DNA of 48,733 bases from an uncultured Saprospiraceae bacterium (GTDB taxonomy: Bacteria > Bacteroidota > Bacteroidia > Chitinophagales > Saprospiraceae): positions 1 to 48,733 of the forward strand of contig CALIIW010000150.1 in assembly GCA_938018185.1 (NCBI GenBank). Direction: 5' to 3'. The notes beneath the pieces were generated by a model. The model worked only from the letters and a program-made list of their open reading frames with translations, did no database searches and was not told the origin of the DNA. Positions within the stretch are counted from its first letter, which is position 1, and each line of letters starts with the position of its first letter. Positions 16,860 through 26,860 of this stretch are shown piece after piece. Both the position numbers and the translations under genes were made by a program.

Positions 16860-17972
16860 ATGAAATACCTCATCCTGTTTTTTGCAACAGCCTTTCTCTT
16901 CTCATGCCCAAACGAACCTGACGATGGCTCTCTTATTAACTCCGATGATCCGACAGATTTAGAACTAAACGTCTTGTCTTATAATGATGGATCCGGCATT
17001 GTAGTGATTAATGCCACAGCTACAAATGCAAATTCGTTTCATTTTTTCTTAGGAGAAGGGACAGCAGATCCTGTCATTAAAAATGAAGGAATTCATGAAC
17101 ACACCTATGTTACTTATGGCTCTTACGAAATAGAAGTTAGAGCATATGGTCCATCAGGAAGGTATGTTTCAAAGAAAAAACGTGTTCTAGTTGAAGCGGC
17201 TGATCCTGTACCTGTAGGCAATGGTTATTCTACACCTTTTAGTTATGATGGAATGGAGCTCGTTTGGAATGATGAATTTTTAGGATCAGAACTAAATGAA
17301 GCAGATTGGTCTCATGACATAGGCAATGGTTGTCCAGATTTATGTGGTTGGGGCAACAACGAATTGGAATATTATAGACCTGAAAATTTATCGGTATCCA
17401 ATGGCGTATTAACCATTGAAGCAAAAAGAGAAGACTATGAGGGCTTCAAATATACTTCTTCTAAAATTGTTACTAGAAATAAACAAGCTTTCCAATATGG
17501 GAGGATAGATATAAGAGCCACCTTGCCAAAAGGACAAGGTTTATGGCCTGCACTTTGGATGTTAGGTACAAACCAAGCTACTGTTGGGTGGCCTAAATGT
17601 GGTGAGATTGATATTATGGAAATGGTCGGTGGTCAGGGTAGAGAAAACACAATTGGGGGAAACGTATTCTGGCATAATGGAACTGAAAGAGATGATGATC
17701 CTAAATCATATAAGTTATCTGAAGGTACTTTTGCTGATGAGTTTCATGTGTTTTCAATTATTTGGACGGATACTGAAATCACATGGATGGTAGATGACAA
17801 TGTTTATCACAGTTTTAGCACAACTCCAGCGGATAGATCTGAATTCCAAAATTCATTTTATTTAATATTTAATGTAGCTGTAGGCGGAAATTGGCCAGGC
17901 AGTCCAGATGACACGACCGTTTTTCCAACCCAAATGCAAGTTGATTACATCAGAGTTTTTCAAGAAATTTAA
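16860..17972 (+). CDS. GH16 endo-beta-1,3-glucanase (laminarinase-type) lipoprotein
   Basis: A 370-residue lipoprotein with lipid cysteine Cys16 (LFSC) and an acidic stretch (NEPDDG), so it is likely surface-exposed. A PKD-like beta domain spans about residues 33-112. The GH16 catalytic domain follows from 'MELVWNDEFLGSELNEADW' to the end. The active site is 'GEIDIMEMVGG', with nucleophile Glu249, Asp251 and acid/base Glu254; the extra Met is the mark of the beta-1,3-glucanase branch. 'GLWPALWMLG' and 'FNVAVGGNWPG' are also typical of it. It would cleave laminarin-like glucan outside the cell before import by the SusC/SusD proteins encoded next. The gap to susC is 40 bp. Confidence 0.93.
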   Translation: MKYLILFFATAFLFSCPNEPDDGSLINSDDPTDLELNVLSYNDGSGIVVINATATNANSFHFFLGEGTADPVIKNEGIHEHTYVTYGSYEIEVRAYGPSGRYVSKKKRVLVEAADPVPVGNGYSTPFSYDGMELVWNDEFLGSELNEADWSHDIGNGCPDLCGWGNNELEYYRPENLSVSNGVLTIEAKREDYEGFKYTSSKIVTRNKQAFQYGRIDIRATLPKGQGLWPALWMLGTNQATVGWPKCGEIDIMEMVGGQGRENTIGGNVFWHNGTERDDDPKSYKLSEGTFADEFHVFSIIWTDTEITWMVDDNVYHSFSTTPADRSEFQNSFYLIFNVAVGGNWPGSPDDTTVFPTQMQVDYIRVFQEI

Positions 17973-18012
17973 AGAAAACCAATCTTAAGAATTTAGAGTA
18001 AAAAAAATATTT

Positions 18013-21000
18013 ATGCTTAAAGCCATATGCAAAATAAGTTTCCTTCTCGTCATTTGCGTTTTAGGATCTTTATCCTCCTACGCTCAAAAAAGTGAAATAA
18101 AAGGTGTTATCACTGATGGTGAAACTGCTGAAGCAATCATAGGAGCAACTGTATTAATTAAAGGAACCTCAGAAGGTACGGTCACCGATTATGATGGATC
18201 CTTTTCTTTAATGGCTGATCCGACCATAGATGTGTTGGAGATTTCATATATCGGATTTCAAACCATAGAGCTGCCATTAAATGGAAAGACATCTCATATC
18301 GTCGAAATGAATTTGAACAACAATGAACTTGATGAGATCATAGTCATTGGATATGGGAGACAAAAGAAAAAAGTTGTTACAGGTGCAACAGCTACAGTAA
18401 CAGCAGAAGAAATTGGTTCTACGCCAGTTTTGAGAGTTGAACAAGCCTTGCAAGGCCGTACACCAGGGGTACAGGTCACTAGTAATTCAGGCCAACCTGG
18501 GGATGCACCGACCGTAAGAATTAGAGGTATTGGAACTACAGGAAACTCAAATCCATTATACATTGTGGATGGAATTGCTGTTAGTGGAATAGATTATTTG
18601 AATCCAGGGGATATAGAATCCATTCATGTTTTGAAAGATGCCGCATCAGCTGCTATTTACGGAGCTAGAGCTGCCAATGGTGTTGTGTTGATTACAACCA
18701 ATGCAGGATATGTTGGCAAAATGAGTGTAACTTATTCTGGTTATTATGGCATCCAAAACTTTAGCAATCAACTTGATATGTTGAATGCGGATGAATACAA
18801 AATGATGATGAATGAAGGGGCAAGAAATGCTGGCTTGTCAGAGCCTTTTGACCTTTTAGAAATATCTCCGCATAATACAAATTGGCAGAATGCCCTTTTT
18901 GAGAAAGATGTGCCCATGCAAAGTCATCAAATTTCTATTGCTGGAGGAAACGAAAAGTCAACCGTAGCTTCCTCAGTTTCTTACTTTAGACAAGACGGGA
19001 TTATAGGAAGGGAAAAATCATCTTTCGATAGATATACCGCAAGATTAAATGGAAGACATAAAGCAACAAGCTTTTTTACAGTAGGAAATAATTTGGCTTT
19101 TACACACTTAACCAAAAGAGGTATAGGAACGAATCAATCTTTTAATGGAGCCTATAGTTCGGCTTTAAATTTAGATCCTTTAACTCCTGTGTATGAAACG
19201 GATGAAACCAATCTAAGTGCTTACCCATATTCTTTAGAACCTGTGGTCAATGATGAAGATGGAAATATCTACGGAATTTCTCAATACGTAGGAGCAGAGA
19301 TTGTCAATCCATTGGCTTTGATTCAAACACAAAGCCCTAAGACTAGGAAAGACGAATTGGTTGGAAACATCTACGGAGAGTTAGAGCCAATTAAAAATCT
19401 AAAATTTAAGTCTAATATTTCTATGGACTTAGCTTATGTTGTATCAGATAATTTCAAACCTTTATTTTATTTGAATGGCGCACAACTAAATGATAATAAG
19501 ACTACAGTTAATAAAACCATAGATAGGTATTTTACTTGGCAATGGGAGAACACTTTGGATTATACGAAGACTGTTGGAGATCATGAAATTGGTGGTTTGA
19601 TAGGCATAACATCTACAGAGTATAATTTTGAAAACCTGAGTGGATTTAATGCAGATGTGCCAGTTGATGATCCAGATAATGTTTATTTAAATTTAGCAAC
19701 GGATACCTTGTGGACAGCAGGTGGAGAAGCAGTGCATTCTTCTCTGTATTCTTTATTTGGAAGAGTAACCTATAATTTTAAAAACAAATATTCCTTTACT
19801 GGAATTTTAAGAAGAGATGGTTCTTCTAAATTTGGTGCCAATCAGAGATTTGGAATTTTCCCTTCTGTTGGATTTGCCTGGGTGATGAGTGATGAGCCAA
19901 TGTTTTCAAATTTAGGTCCAATAAACTACATGAAAGCAAGAGCATCATGGGGTGTCAATGGAAACCAAGAAATTGGAGATTATCAATTTTTGTCAGCAAT
20001 TGACAAGACAAGAGGCTATACTTTTGGCGACGGACGTGAAGTGGGATCTTCTCCACTATTTGTAGAAAACGCAGATATTCGTTGGGAGGAATCGGAGCAA
20101 TATAACTATGGATTGGATTTCGGTTTTTTTGAAAATAAGCTTCAAGCCACCTTTGATTATTATATAAAGAATACAACAGGCTTATTAGAAAAGGCACCTA
20201 TTCCAGGACATGTTGGAAATGATGGACCTATTGCAAATGTAGGTTCTGTCCAAAACAAAGGTCTTGAATGGGCAGTGACATGGAGGGAAGTAAAAGGTGA
20301 TTTCAAATGCAATATTGGAATCAATGGAGCATTCAATGAAAACGAAATTACTTTTATTGGTAATTCTGAGAAAGTATTAACAGGTGCTTCTTGGGCTTTG
20401 GCTGGTCCCGTAACACGATCAGAAGAAGGTCAACCAATCGCTTATTTTTGGGGCTACAAAACGGATGGAATCTTTCAATCACAAGCAGAAGTTTTTAAAC
20501 ACATCAATAGAGATGGAGAATTGCTTCAAGAAAATGCCGTTCCTGGAGATGTTAGATTTGTAGATTTTAATGGAGATGGAATTATTGATGAAAAAGATAG
20601 AACGCAAATTGGAAACCCAACACCTGATATGACCTTTGGTGTTTTTGCTTCCTTTGAAAAAAAGGGCGTAGACCTATCACTGTTTATCCAAGGTGCTACC
20701 GGCAATGAGATTTTCAACGGGACACAAAGAAGAGATCTAAGATATACAAATAGTACAACTGATTTATTGGATAGATGGACAGGAGAGGGAACTTCAGATT
20801 CTGCCCCAAGATATACTTGGATAGATTCTAATAATAACAATAGAGTTTCTGATTTATATATTGAAGATGGTTCTTACGTCCGATTAAAAAATGTCCAATT
20901 GGGTTACAACTTTGGCGAGAAATTACTTACTAAGATGAATGCACAAGCTTGGAGGGTTTATGTCTCTGCAGAGAATCTTTTCACCTTCACAAAATATACT

Positions 21001-21129
21001 GGAGTAGATCCAGAGATAGGAGCCTTGGTAAATTCTAACAATGAGATAGAGTCCTTCAATATTGGAATTGACAGGGGAGCTTATCCGCCATCAAGAACTT
21101 TTAGGTTAGGAACAAGCATTACGTTTTAA
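18013..21129 (+). CDS. susC: SusC/RagA-family TonB-dependent outer-membrane transporter
   Basis: A 1038-residue protein of usual SusC length. It has a signal peptide (to about residue 25, SLSSYAQ), a carboxypeptidase-regulatory-like domain (about 28-105, 'GVITDGETAEAIIGATVLIKG'), a TonB-interaction region ending 'DEIIVIGYGRQKKK', and a plug with 'VRIRGIGTTGNSNPLYIVDG' and 'KDAASAAIYGARAANGVVLI', both SusC signatures. The rest is the beta-barrel, ending in 'RTFRLGTSITF' with a C-terminal aromatic residue as outer-membrane proteins need. With SusD, 50 bp downstream, it forms the active oligosaccharide importer. The substrate is inferred from the neighbouring GH16 and GH3 genes. Confidence 0.95.
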   Translation: MLKAICKISFLLVICVLGSLSSYAQKSEIKGVITDGETAEAIIGATVLIKGTSEGTVTDYDGSFSLMADPTIDVLEISYIGFQTIELPLNGKTSHIVEMNLNNNELDEIIVIGYGRQKKKVVTGATATVTAEEIGSTPVLRVEQALQGRTPGVQVTSNSGQPGDAPTVRIRGIGTTGNSNPLYIVDGIAVSGIDYLNPGDIESIHVLKDAASAAIYGARAANGVVLITTNAGYVGKMSVTYSGYYGIQNFSNQLDMLNADEYKMMMNEGARNAGLSEPFDLLEISPHNTNWQNALFEKDVPMQSHQISIAGGNEKSTVASSVSYFRQDGIIGREKSSFDRYTARLNGRHKATSFFTVGNNLAFTHLTKRGIGTNQSFNGAYSSALNLDPLTPVYETDETNLSAYPYSLEPVVNDEDGNIYGISQYVGAEIVNPLALIQTQSPKTRKDELVGNIYGELEPIKNLKFKSNISMDLAYVVSDNFKPLFYLNGAQLNDNKTTVNKTIDRYFTWQWENTLDYTKTVGDHEIGGLIGITSTEYNFENLSGFNADVPVDDPDNVYLNLATDTLWTAGGEAVHSSLYSLFGRVTYNFKNKYSFTGILRRDGSSKFGANQRFGIFPSVGFAWVMSDEPMFSNLGPINYMKARASWGVNGNQEIGDYQFLSAIDKTRGYTFGDGREVGSSPLFVENADIRWEESEQYNYGLDFGFFENKLQATFDYYIKNTTGLLEKAPIPGHVGNDGPIANVGSVQNKGLEWAVTWREVKGDFKCNIGINGAFNENEITFIGNSEKVLTGASWALAGPVTRSEEGQPIAYFWGYKTDGIFQSQAEVFKHINRDGELLQENAVPGDVRFVDFNGDGIIDEKDRTQIGNPTPDMTFGVFASFEKKGVDLSLFIQGATGNEIFNGTQRRDLRYTNSTTDLLDRWTGEGTSDSAPRYTWIDSNNNNRVSDLYIEDGSYVRLKNVQLGYNFGEKLLTKMNAQAWRVYVSAENLFTFTKYTGVDPEIGALVNSNNEIESFNIGIDRGAYPPSRTFRLGTSITF

Positions 21130-21179
21130 ATAATTATATCAAGTTGCAAAACTTCATATAACGATAAAGAAATCATAAC

Positions 21180-22730
21180 ATGAATAAATATATAATTTTA
21201 TCTAGCATTATTCTTTGTATTCTTTTGATGTCCTGCAAAGAGGACTTTTTGGACAGACAGCCATTGGATCAAATTGCCTCATCAAATTTTTACAAAACAG
21301 AGGATGATGCCAAAGAAGCATTAGTTGCCGTCTATGATGCCTTGCAATATCAGTCATCACCGGGCATATCTTGGGCACCTTTTTTAACAGTCTCAGACAT
21401 GTTATCAGACGATGCATTTGCAGGAGGAGGAGACGCCAATGATGGTTTGGATGAAAACGAATTGAATTTGTTTAGAATCCCAACCAACAATAAATTAGTG
21501 CATGCCATTTGGTTAAAAAATTATGTAGGAATATATAGAGCCAATTTATTACTCGAAAAAATTGAAGACATAGAAGCTTCTGATGAATTTAAAACAAGGG
21601 TAATAGCAGAGTGTAAATTCATGCGCGCTTATTTCTATACAGAGTTGGTTAGATTTTTTGAAAATATACCGCTATTGACAAAAACGATTGGGGGGCCATC
21701 AGAGTATTCGCAAACGCAAAATACTGCAAAAGAAGTTTACGATCAGATTGGTCTTGATTTGGTTGAAGCGATTGAAGATTTGCCTACATCCATTCCTGCT
21801 GCTGAAAATGGAAGAATAACAAAATGGGCAGCAGAAGGATTATTGGCGAGGGTATTTTTATTTTACAATGGAGTCTATGGAGCTGATATACAAGCAGGTT
21901 CTATTACGGTCAATCGAGCAAAGGCACTTGAATATCTAGAAGACCTGATAAATAATGGTGGTTTTGTTTTACATCCGGAGTACAATGAATTGTTTAAATT
22001 AAAAACAGAATTTGGCACCGAGTCGGTTTTTGAAATTTCACATGGTGATAGCCCAGCTTGGTGGGATTGGCAATATTTAAGAGGGTCAGAAGGCAACCTA
22101 GCTGCTCAGATGCAAGGGCCAAGAGTAACAGGTTCTGATCATTTTAACAGAGGCTGGAGTTTTGCGCCAGTGACTGAAAAACTAAAGCAGTTTATGGGTA
22201 ATGATCCAAGAGTGGAAGGAACGATTATAAAACAAGAAGATCTTGATGGCAATTTGATTAAGGGATATCAACATACAGGTTATTTCTCAGCAAAGTACAC
22301 TTCGGATTCAGAACATTGGGGATCTGATGGGCAGTTTGAGCACAATAGAACTTGCAATTATAGAGTCATCAGGTTTGCTGATGTATTGCTAATGGCTGCA
22401 GAATTAGGAAGTCCATCGGCACAAGATTATTTAGACGAAGTAAGGGCAAGAGTAGGTTTAGCTTCTGTACCAGCAAGTATAGAAAATATATTGAAAGAAA
22501 GAAGATTAGAACTTTCTCTAGAAGGCATCAGATATTTTGATATCTTAAGGCAGGGATTATCCTATGCTAACGAACAACTGACAATCACTGGAAATCGTGG
22601 TCCAAATTATGAGGGAGATCAACTTTTATTTGAAGTCGAATTTAATTCGGCAACAAAAGGTTTTCTACCGATTCCACAGCAAGAAATTGATCTTTCAGGA
22701 GGTACATTTAGTCAGAACGCTGGCTATTGA
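21180..22730 (+). CDS. susD: SusD/RagB-family glycan-binding lipoprotein
   Basis: A 516-residue lipoprotein with lipid cysteine Cys19 (LLMSC). The start 'CKEDFLDRQPLDQIASSNFYKTEDDAKEALVAVYDAL' region is the standard SusD N-terminus, followed by the TPR-rich helical core ('CKFMRAYFYTELVRFFENIPLL') and the C-terminal 'RRLELSLEGIRYFDILRQG' and 'GFLPIPQQEIDL' segments. It is the lid of the SusC transporter encoded immediately upstream and should bind beta-glucan oligomers. It sits in the middle of the probable operon from GH16 to GH3. Confidence 0.95.
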   Translation: MNKYIILSSIILCILLMSCKEDFLDRQPLDQIASSNFYKTEDDAKEALVAVYDALQYQSSPGISWAPFLTVSDMLSDDAFAGGGDANDGLDENELNLFRIPTNNKLVHAIWLKNYVGIYRANLLLEKIEDIEASDEFKTRVIAECKFMRAYFYTELVRFFENIPLLTKTIGGPSEYSQTQNTAKEVYDQIGLDLVEAIEDLPTSIPAAENGRITKWAAEGLLARVFLFYNGVYGADIQAGSITVNRAKALEYLEDLINNGGFVLHPEYNELFKLKTEFGTESVFEISHGDSPAWWDWQYLRGSEGNLAAQMQGPRVTGSDHFNRGWSFAPVTEKLKQFMGNDPRVEGTIIKQEDLDGNLIKGYQHTGYFSAKYTSDSEHWGSDGQFEHNRTCNYRVIRFADVLLMAAELGSPSAQDYLDEVRARVGLASVPASIENILKERRLELSLEGIRYFDILRQGLSYANEQLTITGNRGPNYEGDQLLFEVEFNSATKGFLPIPQQEIDLSGGTFSQNAGY

Positions 22731-22759
22731 TATAGCTTAACTTAAAAACCAAACTTACA

Positions 22760-24343
22760 ATGGCAATAATATCGTTTATCGCATTCACAGCAATGGTAGC
22801 AGCTGTCTCTTATTGGCTTACGGGCAAAACGGAGGAAACAGCAGATGGCTATTTTTTAGGAGGCAGAAGTCTTACTGCTGGTGTGATTGCAGGATCTTTG
22901 CTTTTGACAAACCTTTCAACGGAACAAATAGTTGGATTAAACGGTCAAGCCTACACGGAAGGAATATTGGTAATGTGTTGGGAAACTCTAGCGGCCATTG
23001 CTATGGTAATCACAGCTTTATTCTTATTACCTCGATATTTAAAAGGAGGGATTACGACAGTCCCTCAATTTTTGGAAACTAGGTATGATACAATGACTAA
23101 GACCATTGCTTCGGTCTTGTTCTTAAGTGGATATGTCATTGTCTTATTGCCAGTAGTGTTATACTCAGGCTCTTTAGCCTTAGTCACCATGTTTGATGTT
23201 CCTGCAACATTTGGAATATCCCACACCACAGCTGTATGGATCTTCGTATGGGGAATTGGTTTGATTGGATCTGTCTATGCAATATTTGGTGGATTAAAAG
23301 CAGTTGCCGTCTCAGATACAATAAATGCAGTTGGTTTACTGATAGGAGGAATAATGATTACTGTTTTTGGATTGACTCACATTGGAGACGGATCGGTTGT
23401 AACAGGTATAACAAATTTATATAATGATGCTCCAGAGCGATTCAATGCCATAGGAGGACCGGAAGCCTCAGTTCCATTCTCTACAATATTCACTGGAATG
23501 ATGTTGGTACAATTGTTTTATTGGGGAACCAATCAAGCAATTATACAAAGAGCCTTAGCTGCAAAGAATTTGAAAGAAGGGCAGAAGGGATTATTGCTTG
23601 CAGCCTTTTTTAAAATATTAGGTCCTTTGATTTTGGTCATACCAGGAATGATTGCTTTTTATATGTTTAAAGGGCAATTAGATATTCCAGATCAAGCCTA
23701 TCCAAAATTGGTAAAAGAAGTATTGCCAGTAGCTATGGTTGGTTTTTTTGCTGCTGTTTTATTTGGGGCCATATTAAGTTCTTTCAATTCTGCTTTGAAT
23801 AGTTCGGTTACGCTTTTTGGGCTAGACATTTACAAAGAACACTTTAACCCTGATGCAGATGATAAAACCGTTGTGAGAATGGGTAAAATGTTTGGAATAT
23901 TGTTGGCTATTATGGCTATGTTTATCGCTCCGATGATAGCAAATGCCCCAGACGGATTGTTTGGATATTTGCAGGAGATAAATGGGTGTTACAGTATACC
24001 GATTTTAACAATTATTATTGTTGGTTATCTTACAAAATATGTTCCTGCAATTGCGGCGAAAATTGCAATCGTTTTGGGAGCAGTTCTATATTCAATCTCT
24101 CAATTTATTTTAAAACCTCATGTTTTTGGTGAGGAAAATTATCCACACTTTTTGCACGTGATGGCAGGTCTTTTTGTGATGAATGTAGTCATCATGTTGG
24201 TCATTGGAATGTTTAAGCCAAGAAGCGAAGCATTCGATCTGCCTTATACAGAACAAGTGGATATAACCCCATATAAATATGTCAAACCTGTAGGTTTAGG
24301 CATTGTGATAGTTGTCATTTTATCTTATTTATATTTTTCATAG
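22760..24343 (+). CDS. sodium:solute symporter (SSS/SLC5 family), probable sugar transporter
   Basis: A 527-residue inner-membrane protein with about 14 hydrophobic segments. The first helices read 'DGYFLGGRSLTAGVIAGSLLLTNLSTEQIVGLNGQAY', the substrate- and Na-binding region of SGLT-type symporters, and 'FFAAVLFGAILSSFNSALNSSVTLFGLDIY' is the conserved sodium-site helix with adjacent serines. It lies between susD (29-bp gap) and the GH3 gene (21-bp gap), so it is likely the inner-membrane uptake step for glucose or a short oligomer released by the GH3. The substrate is inferred from the neighbours. Confidence 0.92.
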   Translation: MAIISFIAFTAMVAAVSYWLTGKTEETADGYFLGGRSLTAGVIAGSLLLTNLSTEQIVGLNGQAYTEGILVMCWETLAAIAMVITALFLLPRYLKGGITTVPQFLETRYDTMTKTIASVLFLSGYVIVLLPVVLYSGSLALVTMFDVPATFGISHTTAVWIFVWGIGLIGSVYAIFGGLKAVAVSDTINAVGLLIGGIMITVFGLTHIGDGSVVTGITNLYNDAPERFNAIGGPEASVPFSTIFTGMMLVQLFYWGTNQAIIQRALAAKNLKEGQKGLLLAAFFKILGPLILVIPGMIAFYMFKGQLDIPDQAYPKLVKEVLPVAMVGFFAAVLFGAILSSFNSALNSSVTLFGLDIYKEHFNPDADDKTVVRMGKMFGILLAIMAMFIAPMIANAPDGLFGYLQEINGCYSIPILTIIIVGYLTKYVPAIAAKIAIVLGAVLYSISQFILKPHVFGEENYPHFLHVMAGLFVMNVVIMLVIGMFKPRSEAFDLPYTEQVDITPYKYVKPVGLGIVIVVILSYLYFS

Positions 24344-24364
24344 AGAAGTAAATAATTCATATTT

Positions 24365-26659
24365 ATGCTTAAACTCAAGATTGTAATGTATATGATCCTG
24401 GTTGGACTGCTGTGTCTAACTTGTACTCCAAAAGACACAGGATCAATCAAGAAAACGGATGTAGCAAAGGATACTAAAACAAAGCTATCAAAAATTGACA
24501 TGCTGATGTCAAAGATGACCTTAGAAGAAAAGATTGGTCAGATGAACCAGTATAATGGATTTTGGGACGCAACGGGTCCTGCGCCAGAGGGAGGAGATAG
24601 CAGGTGGAAATATGATCATCTTAAATCGGGCTTAGTCGGCTCTGTCCTGAATGTGACTGGTGCAGAAGCTGTTCGTGCCATGCAAAAGGAAGCAGTCGAA
24701 GGTTCAAGACTAGGCATACCTTTGATCTTTGGATTGGATGTCATTCATGGGCATAAGACTTTGACGCCTGTTCCTTTAGCGGAGACCGCTTCTTGGGATT
24801 TGGAGGCAATAGAATTGTCTGCAAGAAATGCTGCGATTGAGGCTTCCTCGAGAGGAATTAATTGGACGTTTGCACCGATGGTGGATATATCTCGAGACGC
24901 AAGATGGGGTAGAGTCATGGAAGGCGCAGGGGAAGATACCTACTTGGGTTGTCAGATTGCAAGAGCTAGAGTAAAAGGATTTCAAGGTAAAGACCTAAAA
25001 GCTAATAATACAATTGCCGCTTGTGCAAAGCACTTTGCAGGCTATGGTTTTGCAGAAGCTGGAATGGATTATAATACGGTAGACGTGGGAACTTCCACTT
25101 TATACAATGTCATTCTGCCGCCATTTAAAGCATGTGTAGATGAAGGGGTTTTGACAGTCATGAATTCGTTTAATATTTTAAATGGTGTACCTGCTACTGG
25201 AGATAAATTTTTACAAAGAGAGGTGTTAAAAGATCGTTGGGACTTTCAAGGCTTCGTGATTTCTGATTGGGGTTCTGGAAAAGAAATGATTGATCATGGT
25301 TTTGCCAAGGATTTGAAAGATGTTGCAATTATTGCCACCAATGCTGGTTCAGATATGGACATGGAATCTTACGGAAATATCAGACATCTAAAGGAAGCAG
25401 TAGAGGAGGGAAAAGTTGATGTAAAATATATTGATGATGCCTGTCGGCGAATTTTACAAGCAAAAGAAGACCTTGGTTTATTTGATGATCCATACAAGTA
25501 TTGTAATGTAAAAAGAGAAAAAGAGCTTTTATATAATGACAAGCACATGGAGGATGCATTGAATTTAGCGAAGAAATCTATCGTACTTTTAAAAAATGAA
25601 AATAGCATATTACCCTTGTCCAAAAAGGAAAAAGATTTAGCAGTTATTGGTGTTTTAGCTGGTGAAAAAAATTCACCTCTTGGTAACTGGCGTATGGGAT
25701 CAGATGATAACTCAGCCATATCTGTTTTAGAAGGATTAAAAGAAATAGGCTTAAAGCATAAATATGAAAAAGGCCCAGACTTAATAAAAGGAAATACCTC
25801 ATTCATTCATGAAGTAAAAATAAACGAAACAGATCGTACAGGTTTTAAGGAGGCCGTCAAATTAGCAAAGAAATCTAAAAAGGTTGTTTTAGTTATGGGA
25901 GAGCATGGCTACCAATCTGGCGAAGGTAGATCACGTGCAAAATTAGGACTCCCTGGATTGCAACAAGAATTGCTGGAGGCGATACATGAGGTGAATCCTA
26001 ATATTGTTTTAGTGACAATGAGCGGTCGACCTTTGGTTTTAACTTGGGCCGATGAAAACATACCTGCCATATTACATGCTTGGCAATTGGGGACACAGAG
26101 TGGTCATGCGATTGCAGCTGCATTGGTGGGCGATTATAATCCTTCTGGAAAGATACCTATGACTTTTCCAAGATCTGTTGGCCAAGTGCCAATCTATTAC
26201 AACCACATGAGTTCAGGAAGACCTGGTCCGATTGATCTCGTTTTTTGGAGACATTACACAGATGAAGTAAACGCACCACTTTATCCTTTTGGTCATGGAT
26301 TGAGTTATACTGATTTTGAATATTCCGATGTGACGGTAACAAACAATTTTGCTACGACAGGAAAGGTGGACGTGAGTGTACAATTGAAGAATACTGGATC
26401 AGTGAAAGGCAAGGAAGTTGTGCAACTTTACATACGTGACCTGGTCGCAAGCACTGTTCGCCCCATTAAAGAACTGAAAGGTTTTGAACTCGTGCCTTTG
26501 GAAGCTGGTGAGAGCAAAACAATTACCTTCGATTTGACTAAGGAAGAATTAGGTTTTTTCGATCCTCAAGGAAAATTTATTTTTGAAGCAGGCGAATTTC
26601 ATGTTTTTATTGGAGGGAGTTCAGATTTGAAGGAGTTCAAGAAATTTGAGATCCAATAA
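24365..26659 (+). CDS. bglX: GH3 beta-glucosidase (BglX-like) lipoprotein
   Basis: A 764-residue protein of the same length as BglX. Its probable lipid cysteine is Cys20 (LCLTC) and no acidic export stretch follows, so it should face the periplasm. The (alpha/beta)8 domain carries 'GLDVIHGHKT', 'FAPMVDISRDARWGR' and 'KHFAGYG', with the nucleophile Asp301 in 'GFVISDWGSG'. The second domain has 'GEHGYQSGEGRSRAKL', and a fibronectin-III-like domain closes the protein ('LKNTGSVKGKEVVQLYI'). It removes terminal glucose from beta-linked oligosaccharides. It is the last gene of the glucan locus and is followed by a strong terminator at 26726-26776. Confidence 0.93.
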   Translation: MLKLKIVMYMILVGLLCLTCTPKDTGSIKKTDVAKDTKTKLSKIDMLMSKMTLEEKIGQMNQYNGFWDATGPAPEGGDSRWKYDHLKSGLVGSVLNVTGAEAVRAMQKEAVEGSRLGIPLIFGLDVIHGHKTLTPVPLAETASWDLEAIELSARNAAIEASSRGINWTFAPMVDISRDARWGRVMEGAGEDTYLGCQIARARVKGFQGKDLKANNTIAACAKHFAGYGFAEAGMDYNTVDVGTSTLYNVILPPFKACVDEGVLTVMNSFNILNGVPATGDKFLQREVLKDRWDFQGFVISDWGSGKEMIDHGFAKDLKDVAIIATNAGSDMDMESYGNIRHLKEAVEEGKVDVKYIDDACRRILQAKEDLGLFDDPYKYCNVKREKELLYNDKHMEDALNLAKKSIVLLKNENSILPLSKKEKDLAVIGVLAGEKNSPLGNWRMGSDDNSAISVLEGLKEIGLKHKYEKGPDLIKGNTSFIHEVKINETDRTGFKEAVKLAKKSKKVVLVMGEHGYQSGEGRSRAKLGLPGLQQELLEAIHEVNPNIVLVTMSGRPLVLTWADENIPAILHAWQLGTQSGHAIAAALVGDYNPSGKIPMTFPRSVGQVPIYYNHMSSGRPGPIDLVFWRHYTDEVNAPLYPFGHGLSYTDFEYSDVTVTNNFATTGKVDVSVQLKNTGSVKGKEVVQLYIRDLVASTVRPIKELKGFELVPLEAGESKTITFDLTKEELGFFDPQGKFIFEAGEFHVFIGGSSDLKEFKKFEIQ

Positions 26660-26664
26660 TGACC

Positions 26665-26687
26665 GATTTTTTGCGAAAGCAAAAATC
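26665..26687. repeat. short palindrome matching the 7227-7244 hairpin
   Basis: GATTTTTTGC-GAAA-GCAAAAATC, a hairpin with one bulged T, begins 5 bp after the GH3 stop codon. It matches the ACTGATTTTTTGC-TTTA-GCAAAAAT sequence at 7221-7245 except in the loop. It is probably another copy of a small dispersed element. Confidence 0.5.
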
Positions 26688-26725
26688 AGTGTCAAGGGGA
26701 GATTGAAGGGATGGAGTGAAGAAAT

Positions 26726-26776
26726 ACAATAAAGAAAGGATCAATCGGCAAAGCCGATTGATCCTTTCTTTATTGT
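26726..26776. terminator. strong bidirectional terminator between GH3 and CBM9-like genes
   Basis: A perfect 24-bp stem, from ACAATAAAGAAAGG through GATCAATCGGC, around a 3-nt AAA loop. It lies between two convergent genes and ends both the glucan operon and the minus-strand CBM9-like gene. Confidence 0.9.
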
Positions 26777-26860
26777 TTCTGTTTTACAGAATTATACGAT
26801 CTAGAAATTTCAATTCTCTTGTTTGATCCCTTTAAACTTTTCCGTTTACAATTCACCATT

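Noticed and set aside
25369-25806. 145-codon open frame on the minus strand
   Set aside because: It is antisense to the GH3 gene and Ser/Phe-rich as expected for a shadow frame.
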